Source: an uncultured Desulfobacter sp. (GTDB taxonomy: Bacteria; Desulfobacterota; Desulfobacteria; Desulfobacterales; Desulfobacteraceae). Taken from it: 64,000 nucleotides of DNA. The position numbers were made by a program, and so were the translations under genes. This document shows positions 18,185 through 26,301 of this stretch, one piece after another (positions within the stretch are counted from its first letter, which is position 1; every line of letters starts with the position of its first letter). The notes beneath the pieces are model-generated. The model was given only the letters and a program-made list of their open reading frames with translations. It was not told the DNA's origin and did not search any database. The DNA is taken from the NCBI RefSeq assembly GCF_963664415.1, contig NZ_OY761445.1:2816501-2880500 (forward strand), written 5' to 3'.

Positions 18185-18241
18185 TCATCCGGTATGCCAC
18201 CACCAACGGTTATTAAGCTTGTTTTCGTTTGTTATTTCCAT
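18185..18241 (-). CDS. trpS leader peptide with three consecutive Trp codons
   Basis: 18 codons plus stop encode MEITNENKLNNRWWWHTG. Three adjacent TGG codons lie near the end, about 70 bases before the alternative hairpins and the terminator. A ribosome stalled on TGG TGG TGG would mask the first arm and favour antitermination, as in the trp operon leader. The ribosome site is weak (AGG five bases before ATG). Confidence 0.75.
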   Translation of the reverse strand: MEITNENKLNNRWWWHTG

Positions 18242-18317
18242 AAAGCCTAATATACGTTTATAGCTACAATTGTCAACTCTATAGATACTGTTCCAGCAGT
18301 TCTAAATTTAGAAACCA

Positions 18318-18412
18318 CAGCTGGTGCGAAAGGCGTGATTCGAATAGAATAAGGTTCGAATGCGTAGAAATTACAAATGGAGGTGGCTGACCTCGCTCTT
18401 GCAGTGGAGCGC
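18318..18412. repeat. duplicated tail of the VOC gene region (partner about 24928-25031)
   Basis: From GGTGCGAA through GCGTGATTCGAATAGAATAA to GGAGCGCCAAAA the sequence nearly equals the last codons and downstream flank of the VOC gene ending at 25006. It is a truncated duplicate, and the rest of the gene is absent here. It is followed by a GCGCCAA/TTGGCGC hairpin ending near 18448. Confidence 0.75.
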
Positions 18413-18532
18413 CAAAAACTGCGCCCGCGGCAAGAGCCCGTTGGCGCATTAAAATTGATTATCCAAGCTTTTTAAAAGCTTGCTTTTTAGGCTTGTTGGT
18501 GATACATGCAAAAGTATCATAGGAGGTACAAT

Positions 18533-18814
18533 ATGGGCAAGCTATCAAATATTATTCCAATAAGCGATTTAAGGCAAGATGCTGCAAATCTGCTGAAACG
18601 ATTACAAAAAAGCAAGGATCCTTTAATAATTACACAAAGAGGTAGGGCATCAGCGGTAATTATCGGAGTTGATGCATATGAGGAATCTGAGCACGAGAAA
18701 GAGCTATTGCGCCTTTTGGTTAGGGGAGACAGGGAAATTGAAACGGGTCAGGGATATGATTTGGATACAGTTCTTTCTGAAGCTGATACCCTTTTGTCTA
18801 ACGAGCCCTCGTGA
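18533..18814 (+). CDS. Phd/YefM-family antitoxin
   Basis: 93 residues from the ATG at 18533, which has an AGGAGGT ribosome site at 18521 (a longer frame starts at 18506). IIPISDLRQDAANLLKRLQKSKDPLIITQRGRASAVIIGVDAYE is the Phd/YefM DNA-binding fold, and the acidic C-terminal tail would bind and inhibit the toxin. The stop overlaps the toxin GTG start by 4 bp. Such antitoxins also repress their own promoter. Confidence 0.85.
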   Translation: MGKLSNIIPISDLRQDAANLLKRLQKSKDPLIITQRGRASAVIIGVDAYEESEHEKELLRLLVRGDREIETGQGYDLDTVLSEADTLLSNEPS

Positions 18815-19101
18815 AGGTTAAATTTACACCTTCTGCAAGAACTCAATTCCTTTCTGCGCTATCATATATTCGAAAGGACAAGCCTTCGGCTGCTCTTAAT
18901 TTTTGTAATCAGGCTGAAAAAATCTTGCGTCGGCTTGAGGATTTTCCTGAATTCGGAAGAATCATACCTGAATTTCCAGAACTCCCCTACCGAGAAGTGA
19001 TCATATCGCCGTACCGGTTTTTTTATAAAACCAAAGATGATATTGTTTGGATAGTCGCAGTGTGGCATGGAGCGCAGCTCCCTAAAGAACCAACAACCTG
19101 A
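18811..19101 (+). CDS. RelE/ParE-family toxin
   Basis: 96 residues starting with GTG inside the antitoxin stop. VKFTPSARTQFLSALSYIRKDKPSAALNFCNQAEKILRRLEDFPEFGR and YREVIISPYRFFYKTKDDIVWIVAVWHGAQ match the RelE/ParE fold (P-E-x-G-R, RxFY, V.HG). Members either cleave mRNA at the ribosome or inhibit gyrase; sequence alone does not decide. Complete pair with the upstream antitoxin. Confidence 0.85.
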   Translation: MKVKFTPSARTQFLSALSYIRKDKPSAALNFCNQAEKILRRLEDFPEFGRIIPEFPELPYREVIISPYRFFYKTKDDIVWIVAVWHGAQLPKEPTT

Positions 19102-19425
19102 CACTGCACCGGAAAGCCGGGACGGAGCGGCCACAAAAAGTTGGGAGGCTCTTTTGCCCTGTCTTCTGGTGAACTCACTGTTGTGTATAGGAATCTCCGA
19201 TGGTCAAAATGACAATTCAAGACCCCAGATTTTTTCAATAGATGGAGACAATCTATGACAGGTTTCAACCCCATATTCTCCATCACCAACCGCATGACAT
19301 CCGCCATTACACAGATTGAGCGTGCGCGGGGATTTTTGGAAGCCGCAAGGTTATCCGATGACTGGGTAAGGGATATGGGAAACCAGGCGCTGATTAAAGG
19401 TAAGCGGTGTATTAACCGCACCTTT

Positions 19426-21018
19426 TTAAGCCTGGCGGAGTGTTGTATAGTTGGATTCCAGCAAATGTTTATCCACGTTTTGTGGCATCAAGGCTTTAAA
19501 TTCATCTTCTGTCATGGCTTCCGGTAAATTCTCAAAGAGAAACCTGAGGTACCAGTAAGGTTCAAGTCCATTGGCCTTGGCTGTTTCGATCAGGCTGTAA
19601 ATGCAGGCACTGGCAACGGCGCCCGCAGGTGTACACGAAAACAACCAATTTTTTCTACCCACCACAAAGGGCCTTATGGCATTTTCGACTACATTATTAT
19701 CCGGCATTACCAGACCACTTGCCGTATACAGGACCAACCGATGCCATTGATTAAGGGTGTAGTTAATGGCCTTACCAAGAAGACTTTTGGGCGGCACCCT
19801 CTCAACTTGAGCATCCAACCATTTTTTAAATTCATCAAGGATGGGCAAGGATTGCTCCTGCCTTTTCCGGTAAAGTCCCTCAGCAGACAAGCCAAGTTCG
19901 TTGGCCTCTTTCTCTATTTTGTATAATTTGCGGATGTACTTCAGGGCTTTGCCAGCGGTTCCCGTTGGGTTACCAGTTTTATTTCCTGCAGCTTTGACCA
20001 CAGCCATGAACTTTCGACGTGCGTGTGCCCAGCACGCAATATGAATGATTTCCACAATATGATCAAGAAAGTCATAGCCGGCATAGCCATCCGTCTGGAC
20101 AATACCTTGATAACCGTTCAAAAAATTCCGGGCAACATCCCCGGATCGAGTTGCGTGATACTGGAACAGAATAATGGGATTGTCCGGTGTCCCTCCTTTG
20201 AACACCCACATATAACATTTTGACCGTTTCGGTTCTTTGAGAACTTGGACTGTTGTTTCATCAATATTTATCACTGGGCCTTTAAGAATTTCACCCTTCA
20301 TATATTCCAGCAGGATCTCACAGGCCTGGGCCACTTTCATAGCCCAATTGCACATATTGGATCTGTGAATGTCTACTCCAATTCGGTGAAACTGTTTTTC
20401 CTGTCGGTAGAAGGGTAAAGCATCTGCAAATTTGGCTGTCAGGATATGGGCCAAAAGTCCTGGGGTTGCAATGCTCTTGGGAATCATTTGTTCCGGCATT
20501 CTGGCGATGGACACTGTTGGTCCATCATCGTCAACACCTTCGCAGTTTTTACAGGCGTATTTATAGCGGATGTTTCTGATTACTCTCATTTGTGCCGGAA
20601 TAATTTCAAGCTGTTCAGATTCTTCTTTGCCGCAACGGGATTTCATGCAGCCACAGGCACATATTTTTTCTTCCTCGGTCAGATCGTGGATCACTTCAAC
20701 CCGTGGAAGATTTTCAGGCAAAGGCCTACGCCCTGGCTTCTTTCGATTATGGGCAGGCACGCTGATTTCTTCGGGTTCGTCCAATATGGGAGTATCCGGC
20801 TTAAAAGTATCGAAAAGGGATAGTTGCCCGTCATCCTTATGGATTTTTTCTGTCTTTTTACCAAAAAGTTGGTCCCGAAGGCTTTTAATCTGTTCGTTGA
20901 GAATTTTGATTTCGGCTTTATAATTGTGCTCTCTATCTGAAAAATCACTGACAAAAGAAACCATCATTTCTTTTAATTTCTCAACGTCATTTATGTTCGC
21001 AAAAGCCTCTTTGTTCAT
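19426..21018 (-). CDS. tnpC: IS66 transposase TnpC
   Basis: 530 residues. N-terminal leucine-zipper-like helix (LKEMMVSFVSDFSDREHNYKAEIKILNEQIKSLRDQLFG), a zinc-binding segment (CACGCMKSRCG ... CKNCEG), DDE core (INIDETTVQVL, VQTDGYAGYD) and the C-terminal NVVENAIRPFVVGRKNWLFS plus LEPYWYLRFLF block of IS66. Complete length. It lies on the minus strand and is the last of the three tnp genes. Confidence 0.95.
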   Translation of the reverse strand: MNKEAFANINDVEKLKEMMVSFVSDFSDREHNYKAEIKILNEQIKSLRDQLFGKKTEKIHKDDGQLSLFDTFKPDTPILDEPEEISVPAHNRKKPGRRPLPENLPRVEVIHDLTEEEKICACGCMKSRCGKEESEQLEIIPAQMRVIRNIRYKYACKNCEGVDDDGPTVSIARMPEQMIPKSIATPGLLAHILTAKFADALPFYRQEKQFHRIGVDIHRSNMCNWAMKVAQACEILLEYMKGEILKGPVINIDETTVQVLKEPKRSKCYMWVFKGGTPDNPIILFQYHATRSGDVARNFLNGYQGIVQTDGYAGYDFLDHIVEIIHIACWAHARRKFMAVVKAAGNKTGNPTGTAGKALKYIRKLYKIEKEANELGLSAEGLYRKRQEQSLPILDEFKKWLDAQVERVPPKSLLGKAINYTLNQWHRLVLYTASGLVMPDNNVVENAIRPFVVGRKNWLFSCTPAGAVASACIYSLIETAKANGLEPYWYLRFLFENLPEAMTEDEFKALMPQNVDKHLLESNYTTLRQA

Positions 21019-21063
21019 GCGTTGTATATACCATAACCACGCGGTTTTTACCAGTTTTTATGA

Positions 21064-21423
21064 TCAAAAAACAGCCGAATATTTTAATGATTTATGCGCT
21101 TTTTCCTGACGAATGGAAAGTCCGTCAATCAGCCAGGAAAGCTCTTTTGCTCCGATGGTCAAAATCTCCTCTTTTGACTTGGGCCATTGAAAATAATCCT
21201 TTTCCAAGCGCTTGTGCCAAAGACAGAATCCATTGCGATCCCAATACAGGATTTTCAATATATTCCGTTTCCGATTACAGAATACAAACATGTGTCCTGA
21301 AAATGGATCCAAATTTAACTTTTCGCTCACAAGTATGGATAGTCCATCAATGGCCTTGCGCATATCAGTGCTTCCAAGTGCTATATGAATTTTTAAATTC
21401 TGGGTGGGAGAAAACATCAGCAC
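21064..21423 (-). CDS. tnpB: IS66 accessory protein TnpB
   Basis: 119 residues with the family signature GSTDMRKAIDGLSILV and FVFCNRKRNILKILYWDRNGFCLWHKRLEKD. It is required with TnpA for IS66 transposition although its biochemical role is unclear. Its start overlaps the tnpA stop by 7 bases. Confidence 0.93.
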   Translation of the reverse strand: MLMFSPTQNLKIHIALGSTDMRKAIDGLSILVSEKLNLDPFSGHMFVFCNRKRNILKILYWDRNGFCLWHKRLEKDYFQWPKSKEEILTIGAKELSWLIDGLSIRQEKAHKSLKYSAVF

Positions 21424-21749
21424 CGCCTTAATACTTGAAGCACCTGGGCCAGGGTTGTTTGGGAAAATCCATCCGGTATTTCGATCTGGAATCCGTTATC
21501 TGTATTCAACGTTAAGCCTTTTTGTCCAGAAAGACTTAGCGCCTGGTTAATCTGCGTTGAAGGGACCTGAACGAATTCTGGGACAAGTGCCTGGCTTTTG
21601 AATTTCATTTTCCAGTATGTAAATTGATTGGGTCTTAAATCATTTTGCCTGCAATATGCATTTTGGGACATACCCGATTCAGACCATTGTTTAATGTGGT
21701 ACTTCCAGAACTGGGTTAGTTTTTGGTTTTTCTTCTCTGTTTCTGACAT
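21417..21749 (-). CDS. tnpA: IS66 accessory protein TnpA
   Basis: 110 residues. The helix-turn-helix part (FWKYHIKQWSESGMSQNAYCRQNDLRPNQFTYWKMKF) matches the TnpA protein of IS66 elements. First gene of the element, transcribed leftward with tnpB and tnpC. Confidence 0.9.
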   Translation of the reverse strand: MSETEKKNQKLTQFWKYHIKQWSESGMSQNAYCRQNDLRPNQFTYWKMKFKSQALVPEFVQVPSTQINQALSLSGQKGLTLNTDNGFQIEIPDGFSQTTLAQVLQVLRRC

Positions 21750-22204
21750 ATGATGGGCCCCCGTTAATTAAAAGTTGGCTCATCTTCTCATGTCATTCTA
21801 ATGATTTGTAGATGGGGTTCTTTAAACGCTTACGATTAAAGAGGCCCATCATACCACCTTGAAATGGTAAAATGGCTGAATTCGGATCTTGAAATCCATC
21901 CGGTTTTAATCAGTGGGATTGTCCAATTCCAACTGGTCCATATCCATCCGTTCCTTGACGGTAACGGGCGAACCTCAAGGTTATTATCAACGCTATGTCT
22001 TTACAAGGCCGGGTATGATTCCAAACGATTGTTCACCATTAGTGAATATTATGATCGTGACAGGAAGACTTTTTATAAAACAATTCAAAGTGTTCGTGAA
22101 AACAACATGGATATGACCGGATGGCTGAATTATTTTATCACCGGTTTGGAAACTCAAATGATTGAGGTTAAAGAGCGTGGCGAACGGGTAATCCGCAGAG
22201 TTCA

Positions 22205-22430
22205 CGGTTATATATGGATGAAACGTGGCAATGGATAAAACGACGTCACTGGAAGAAAAGCATCCATTGGTTGAAAAAGAAATATTGATCAAAGGGCTCA
22301 TAACCGGGACGATTCTCAACGGTGGTCAAAGATAAAAACGGCAACCCGAGAACTTACAAACTCATCAAAGCGTACAGCATACATATCCAAAGGCACCTCA
22401 ACAATACTTTTGAGTAAGACAGGTAAAACC
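22205..22430 (+). pseudogene. group II intron maturase C-terminal remnant
   Basis: The frame reads ETWQWIKRRHWKKSIHWLKKKY, then TGA at 22286 where a Trp is expected, and a further shift continues as FSTVVKDKNGNPRTYKLIKAYSIHIQRHLNN. This is the X/maturase domain of intron-encoded reverse transcriptases (RRH..KS..W...KY). The reverse transcriptase part is absent. Confidence 0.7.
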
Positions 22431-22600
22431 AAAGGTTCTTCCTGTCACAGCGGCCGAGAAAGTATGTAAGGGAATAGGCAAAAGAAAACAGCCGGGCGGT
22501 CCAGCAAGGCTTAGCCTTAGAAATGCTTGAGCCGTATGACGGGAAACCGTCACATACGGTTCTGAGGGTGCATAGGACAAACAACTGTCCCAAGCTACCC
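22205..22600 (+). mobile_element. 3' remnant of a bacterial group II intron
   Basis: Besides the maturase tail, a 34-base domain V can be folded at 22529-22562: GAGCCGTATG pairs with CATACGGTTC around a short stem capped by GAAA, followed by a domain VI-like segment. The 5' part of the intron is missing. It adjoins the broken fic copy 2. Confidence 0.75.
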
Positions 22601-22641
22601 GCTCTCTACCAGATTAAGACATAGCTCCAAAGGAGACAAAA

Positions 22642-23621
22642 ATGAGTGAAATATTATTATGTAACCAACCAGTGAAGGCTGATTTTCTTAATAGCGCATG
22701 TGGCATTGATGCTAATTTTATACACGGAAGAAACTGTTCAAATCCGACTACTTTATCAGCCTTTACGCCTTATATGCTCGGAAAAAAGTTAAACTCGTCT
22801 GACAAGCACCTGATCGCCAGATTATCAACACCCAAAGAAGCCAGAGAACTCACGAACTTCTCGCTGTCTTTTGGTGGGGATAATACTATGGCTCTCGCTG
22901 AGATGACTAAAAAGCTGATAGATTATAATGTGGGGCTTATGGGGGCATCTACACTACAAGCGTCTATGCCAATAGGCTTGGTGGGTTTGCTGGAGCAGTT
23001 CAAAAATATCAAGAAGTGTTAATGGATTATAGAAGCGCGATCAAATCAAATGCAGCCTCTAAAGTAATTGCTAAACAAAAAGCATTTAGAGCATTTCAGA
23101 ATTTGCAGTTTCAATTCAAGCATGAGTTGAATGCAATCAACGCAGGCATTAGAGCTCGTCGTGGAACACCACTATCAAGTGCAACACGCGCCACCAATAT
23201 TACCAGAAGTAGCCGCAATGTCGCAAAACTCAATGTTACGTCACAAATCCAAGCCCATAACCTCGTCAAATTTACTCGGCATGCAAAATTTCTTGGCAAT
23301 GGGTTGGCGCTAATCGATTTTACAAGTCGTGTAGGGAATATTCACAACGAGTACAAGTCCGGTGGAGAATGGGAACGGGAACTGTTTATAGAGTCAAGTA
23401 GTTTTGCTCTAAGTACGGGTTCTGGAATAATTGCCGTGAATGTGGGCACAGCAGCATTAGGAATTCTCTTGGCTACTCCAATAGGATGGGTAGGGCTTAT
23501 TGTTGAAGGGGTGGCAGTTGCCGGCACAGCAGCCGCAGTATCAATAGGAGTTAATTCTTACACAAAGGAAAATAGTGGAAGCGTCTACGATAGAATTATG
23601 AAGTGGATGGCAACACTATGA
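22642..23621 (+). pseudogene. putative membrane-active effector gene with one frameshift
   Basis: Two frames, 22642-23022 and 23016-23621, overlap. The second frame stays open upstream as VYANRLGGFAGAVQKYQEVLMDYRSA, which continues the first frame's KLIDYNVGLMGAST, so a one-base change near 22950-22965 probably split a protein of about 325 residues. The C-terminal third has three glycine/alanine-rich hydrophobic helices (SGIIAVNVGTAALGILLATPIGWVGLIVEGVAVAGTAAAVSIGV). No family is recognised. The following membrane gene overlaps it by 19 bp, suggesting a toxin/immunity-like pair. A good ribosome site (AAAGGAGACAAAA) precedes the start. Confidence 0.55.
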
Positions 23622-23989
23622 ATATCGAGGGTTTTCTTTTTGGTTGCAGTATGGGAGGCATGCTGATTGGACTTATTCTTTATGTCGTTTTTGGTCAAGT
23701 AACAGTAAAAAAACTAAGGAGAAATCCAAATACAAAAAATGTCCTGGGGGTTGAATTTGCGAGTGGCTGGGACATTTACAATGTCGCACAAGCGTTGTCA
23801 TTGCCAAAATTATTATTGCGTAGATTAGAAAACAGCCCCTTGTCTGCGTTGTATGCAAATTCTAAGTGTTTACGGAAAAACACTAACGTCTTTGATAAGG
23901 TGCTATCATTTATATTCTACTGGCTATTTACAGTGTCAGGGCTAACTTTAATTATAGTAATTGCTTTAAATGGCCTGGGTGTATTTTAG
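23603..23989 (+). CDS. membrane protein, possible immunity partner
   Basis: 128 residues with an N-terminal helix (FLFGCSMGGMLIGLILYVVFG) and a C-terminal helix (ILYWLFTVSGLTLIIVIALNGLGVF) around a soluble middle. It begins inside the 3' end of the preceding effector-like gene. Not recognised. Its arrangement suggests inner-membrane protection against the upstream protein. Confidence 0.5.
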   Translation: MDGNTMNIEGFLFGCSMGGMLIGLILYVVFGQVTVKKLRRNPNTKNVLGVEFASGWDIYNVAQALSLPKLLLRRLENSPLSALYANSKCLRKNTNVFDKVLSFIFYWLFTVSGLTLIIVIALNGLGVF

Positions 23990-24125
23990 AAAATAAGCTT
24001 AATCAGGATGGACCGCCCTTTTTCATTGGTTATTTCAATTTTTTCTGATATGGGTCAAAAATAATTTTTAGGGTTATACAGAAGAAAAGATGTATGATTG
24101 ATTGTAGGAAAAATTGAGTGATGAC

Positions 24126-24590
24126 ATGGGAAAAATCAAGATCGTAGATTCGGATCTGCTTGACCTGCTCGAAGATCACAGCGGATTCCGAACCGGGCAT
24201 ATTGACAAGCAAACCGGTGAGATACTCATGACCTTCGAAGATTATGACGAACCGGAGCAAGAAGAGATATTTGAGAAGCTTGAGCAAGATCCGGATAGAT
24301 ACCTCCGGATAGAGCCGATTGATTCACATGAGGGATTCCGGATTATGGAAAACTTCGTGGCAGGACTGCCGGAAGGCGAAGATCGCGACCTTCTCCGGAA
24401 GGTCTTGTCATGGAAAAAACCATTCAGCAATTTTAGGAGTGCACTTGCAGACATGGGTGACCTCCGCCGGCAGTGGTTTGATTTTCACGACAAGGAACTC
24501 CGCAGGCTTGCCACAGAATGGCTCAAGGTTGAAAAACTTGATGCAGAATTGGTACCATTCAATAGCGACCCTTTGTTTTTCCAGTCATGA
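24126..24590 (+). CDS. UPF0158-family protein
   Basis: About 154 residues from the ATG at 24126 (an upstream in-frame ATG is at 24114). FRTGHIDKQTGEILMTFED, RYLRIEPIDSHEGFRIMENFVAGL, LLRKVLSWKKPFSNFRSALAD and RRQWFDFHDKELRRLATEWL are the conserved blocks of this family, which has no established function. Acidic, soluble, no signal peptide. It stands alone, 35 bp before the VOC gene in the same direction. Confidence 0.8.
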   Translation: MGKIKIVDSDLLDLLEDHSGFRTGHIDKQTGEILMTFEDYDEPEQEEIFEKLEQDPDRYLRIEPIDSHEGFRIMENFVAGLPEGEDRDLLRKVLSWKKPFSNFRSALADMGDLRRQWFDFHDKELRRLATEWLKVEKLDAELVPFNSDPLFFQS

Positions 24591-24625
24591 CCAGTATTTT
24601 ATGGTAAATCTTCAGGGAAGATATC

Positions 24626-25006
24626 ATGATAAAACCTATTGCAATTGACCACACGTGCCTGTTGGTGAAATCCATTAAAGAAACGAAAGAATATTTGGAG
24701 AGACTTTTCGGATTTACGTGCTGGTTTCGAGATGACGCACAAACCACGCTCGTTGTGGAATCCGAACACGTTCATTTTTTCGTGATGGAATATAAGGCCG
24801 AATCTGAATTCCTTGAAAACCAACACATTTCATTTCAGGTTGATTCTGTTTCCCTGGTTGTGGATGAATTAAGACGAATGGGGATTAACGATTTAGAGAC
24901 GGGGGAAGTCTCGTTTTTCAAAACAAGAAATTACAGGTGGTGCGAATGGCGTGATTCGAATAGAATAAGGTTCGAATGCGTAGAAATTACAAACGGGGAT
25001 TGCTGA
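24626..25006 (+). CDS. VOC/glyoxalase-superfamily protein
   Basis: 126 residues in one beta-alpha-beta-beta-beta pair: IDHTCLLVKSIKETKEYLERLFGF, HVHFFVMEYKAESEFLENQHISFQV, VDELRRMGI and a final WRDSNRIRFECVEI. Candidate metal ligands are the His in DHTC, the His in NQHISF and the Glu in FECVE. Substrate unknown. Its 3' end and flank are duplicated at 18318-18412. Confidence 0.75.
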   Translation: MIKPIAIDHTCLLVKSIKETKEYLERLFGFTCWFRDDAQTTLVVESEHVHFFVMEYKAESEFLENQHISFQVDSVSLVVDELRRMGINDLETGEVSFFKTRNYRWCEWRDSNRIRFECVEITNGDC

Positions 25007-25152
25007 CCTCGTTTTTGCAGCGGAGCGCCAAAACTGCATAGGTGCACCTGTTTACGGTGGCCGTCTGCCAGTTGATGTAATTAATCGATTCAAACAGCTC
25101 TCAGACGCTGACAAAAAAAATTAGGTAATTACTTGTTGTGCGTGGGTGCAAA

Positions 25153-25845
25153 ATGATTTTTTTTGATATAGATGACACATTGCTTGATAACCAGGCAGCT
25201 GAATCTGCTGCCGCTAAAGATTTTCATTATCTTTATAGAAGTGTATTTCCCTTATCGCCGGACGAGTTTGCACAAAGTTGGCGAATAATCACAGAGAAGC
25301 ACGTTCAAAGATATTTATCAGGTGAATTATCTTTTCAGGGCCAAAGAAGAGAGCGATTAAAGGAAATCTTTTCCCATAATCGTATCCTATCAGACACAGA
25401 AGCTGACAATCTTTTTCAAAAATATCTTGGCTGTTATGAAAATAACTGGAGACTATTTCCCGATGTCATAACCTGTTTTGACCGATTAAAAGATGAGAGA
25501 TTGGGAATTATTTCAAATGGAGATTCCGTTCAGCAAAGGCAAAAACTAACTGCCACAGGAATTATTGAACGATTTTCAGTGATTCTAATCTCAGGTGATA
25601 TCGGCATATCAAAACCAAATTCAAAAATCTTCTTGAAAGCATGCCGGATGGCTGAGGTAGATCCTTCAGAATGTTGGCACATTGGGGATAATTTTGAGGC
25701 GGATTTTCAAGGCTGCATGTCTGTTGGGATGAACGGTGTCTGGTTGGCCAAAAATGGTTCTGATCCAATTAAAGGCTGTGAGGCAATTAGGTCTCTTTCA
25801 GATTTAAAAAATATTATGGAAAAAACCATATGGAATTGTCAATAA
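25153..25845 (+). CDS. HAD-superfamily hydrolase (YjjG-like)
   Basis: 230 residues from the ATG at 25153 (an upstream GTG at 25138 is possible). Motif I is FFDIDDTLLD at the very N-terminus, motif II IISNGD, motif III the Lys of SKPNSKIF, motif IV HIGDNFEADFQG. A helical cap between motifs I and II is of YjjG type, so a (pyrimidine) nucleotide phosphatase activity is plausible. It overlaps the next gene by 16 bp. Confidence 0.85.
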   Translation: MIFFDIDDTLLDNQAAESAAAKDFHYLYRSVFPLSPDEFAQSWRIITEKHVQRYLSGELSFQGQRRERLKEIFSHNRILSDTEADNLFQKYLGCYENNWRLFPDVITCFDRLKDERLGIISNGDSVQQRQKLTATGIIERFSVILISGDIGISKPNSKIFLKACRMAEVDPSECWHIGDNFEADFQGCMSVGMNGVWLAKNGSDPIKGCEAIRSLSDLKNIMEKTIWNCQ

Positions 25846-26288
25846 TGCAACCAGGGCAGGAAAAGGTTGTAATAGATATAGTTAAAGAAGCATTTGATGA
25901 AAGCGTTGCACCGGATTATGCTCAGGAAGGTATTGAAGAATTTTTTAAATTTGCAGATGAAAAGAGCCTGGCAGAAAGAACAAAATCCAATTCTTTCGTT
26001 ATTATCTCCTATCGGGACAAAAAAGCGGTTGGAATCATAGAGATTAGAGATTACTGTCATATATCCATGTATTTTGTGAAACCACAATATCAAAGAAAAG
26101 GTTACGGAAAGGCTCTATTTAATGAGGCGCTCTCTATAATCATCAAAAAAGGAAATGATATTAACAAGCTAACTGTAAATTCATCTTTAAATGCTGTCTC
26201 TTCGTACGAGCGGCTTGGCTTTAACATACAAAACAAGGAACAATGTTTTAACGGTATCCGTTTTATCCCTATGGCACTTATATTATGA
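25830..26288 (+). CDS. GNAT-family N-acetyltransferase
   Basis: 152 residues. The acetyl-CoA site is FVKPQYQRKGYGKALFNEAL (Q/RxxGxG/A), followed by LTVNSSLNAVSSYERLGF, a standard GNAT ending. Overlaps the HAD gene by 16 bp, hence co-translated. Substrate unknown. The IS1595 element sits 13 bp after its stop and leaves it intact. Confidence 0.85.
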   Translation: MELSIMQPGQEKVVIDIVKEAFDESVAPDYAQEGIEEFFKFADEKSLAERTKSNSFVIISYRDKKAVGIIEIRDYCHISMYFVKPQYQRKGYGKALFNEALSIIIKKGNDINKLTVNSSLNAVSSYERLGFNIQNKEQCFNGIRFIPMALIL

Positions 26289-26301
26289 TAAAATTAAGTT
26301 A

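Larger units (their letters stand above)
19400..21833 (-). mobile_element. IS66-family element with 8-bp target duplication
   Basis: Ends GTAAGCGG (19400) and CGCTTAC (21827-21833), flanked by GATTAAAG at 19392-19399 and 21834-21841. Three genes in the usual order tnpA-tnpB-tnpC on the minus strand. All three look intact, so the element may be active. Confidence 0.92.
19206..22200 (+). pseudogene. Fic-family gene copy 2, split by IS66, internally deleted
   Basis: Nearly identical to fic copy 1 from its upstream region (19206 matches 12153). ATG at 19255. The IS66 element entered at GATTAAAG. Behind it the gene resumes (21842) but soon lacks the stretch equal to 12364-12689 of copy 1, about 326 bp including the inhibitory motif. 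It then continues through HPFLDGNGRTSRLL and departs from copy 1 at about 22200, where group II intron sequence begins. Out of frame and certainly inactive. Confidence 0.85.

Noticed and set aside
18050..18250. T-box riboswitch for trpS
   Set aside because: No AGGGTGG..CGCG-type T-box sequence; a short ORF with WWW and a terminator explains the leader.
18409..18448. Integron attC site
   Set aside because: The GCGCCAA/TTGGCGC hairpin lacks GTTRRRY/RYYYAAC core sites, and no integrase or cassette series is seen.
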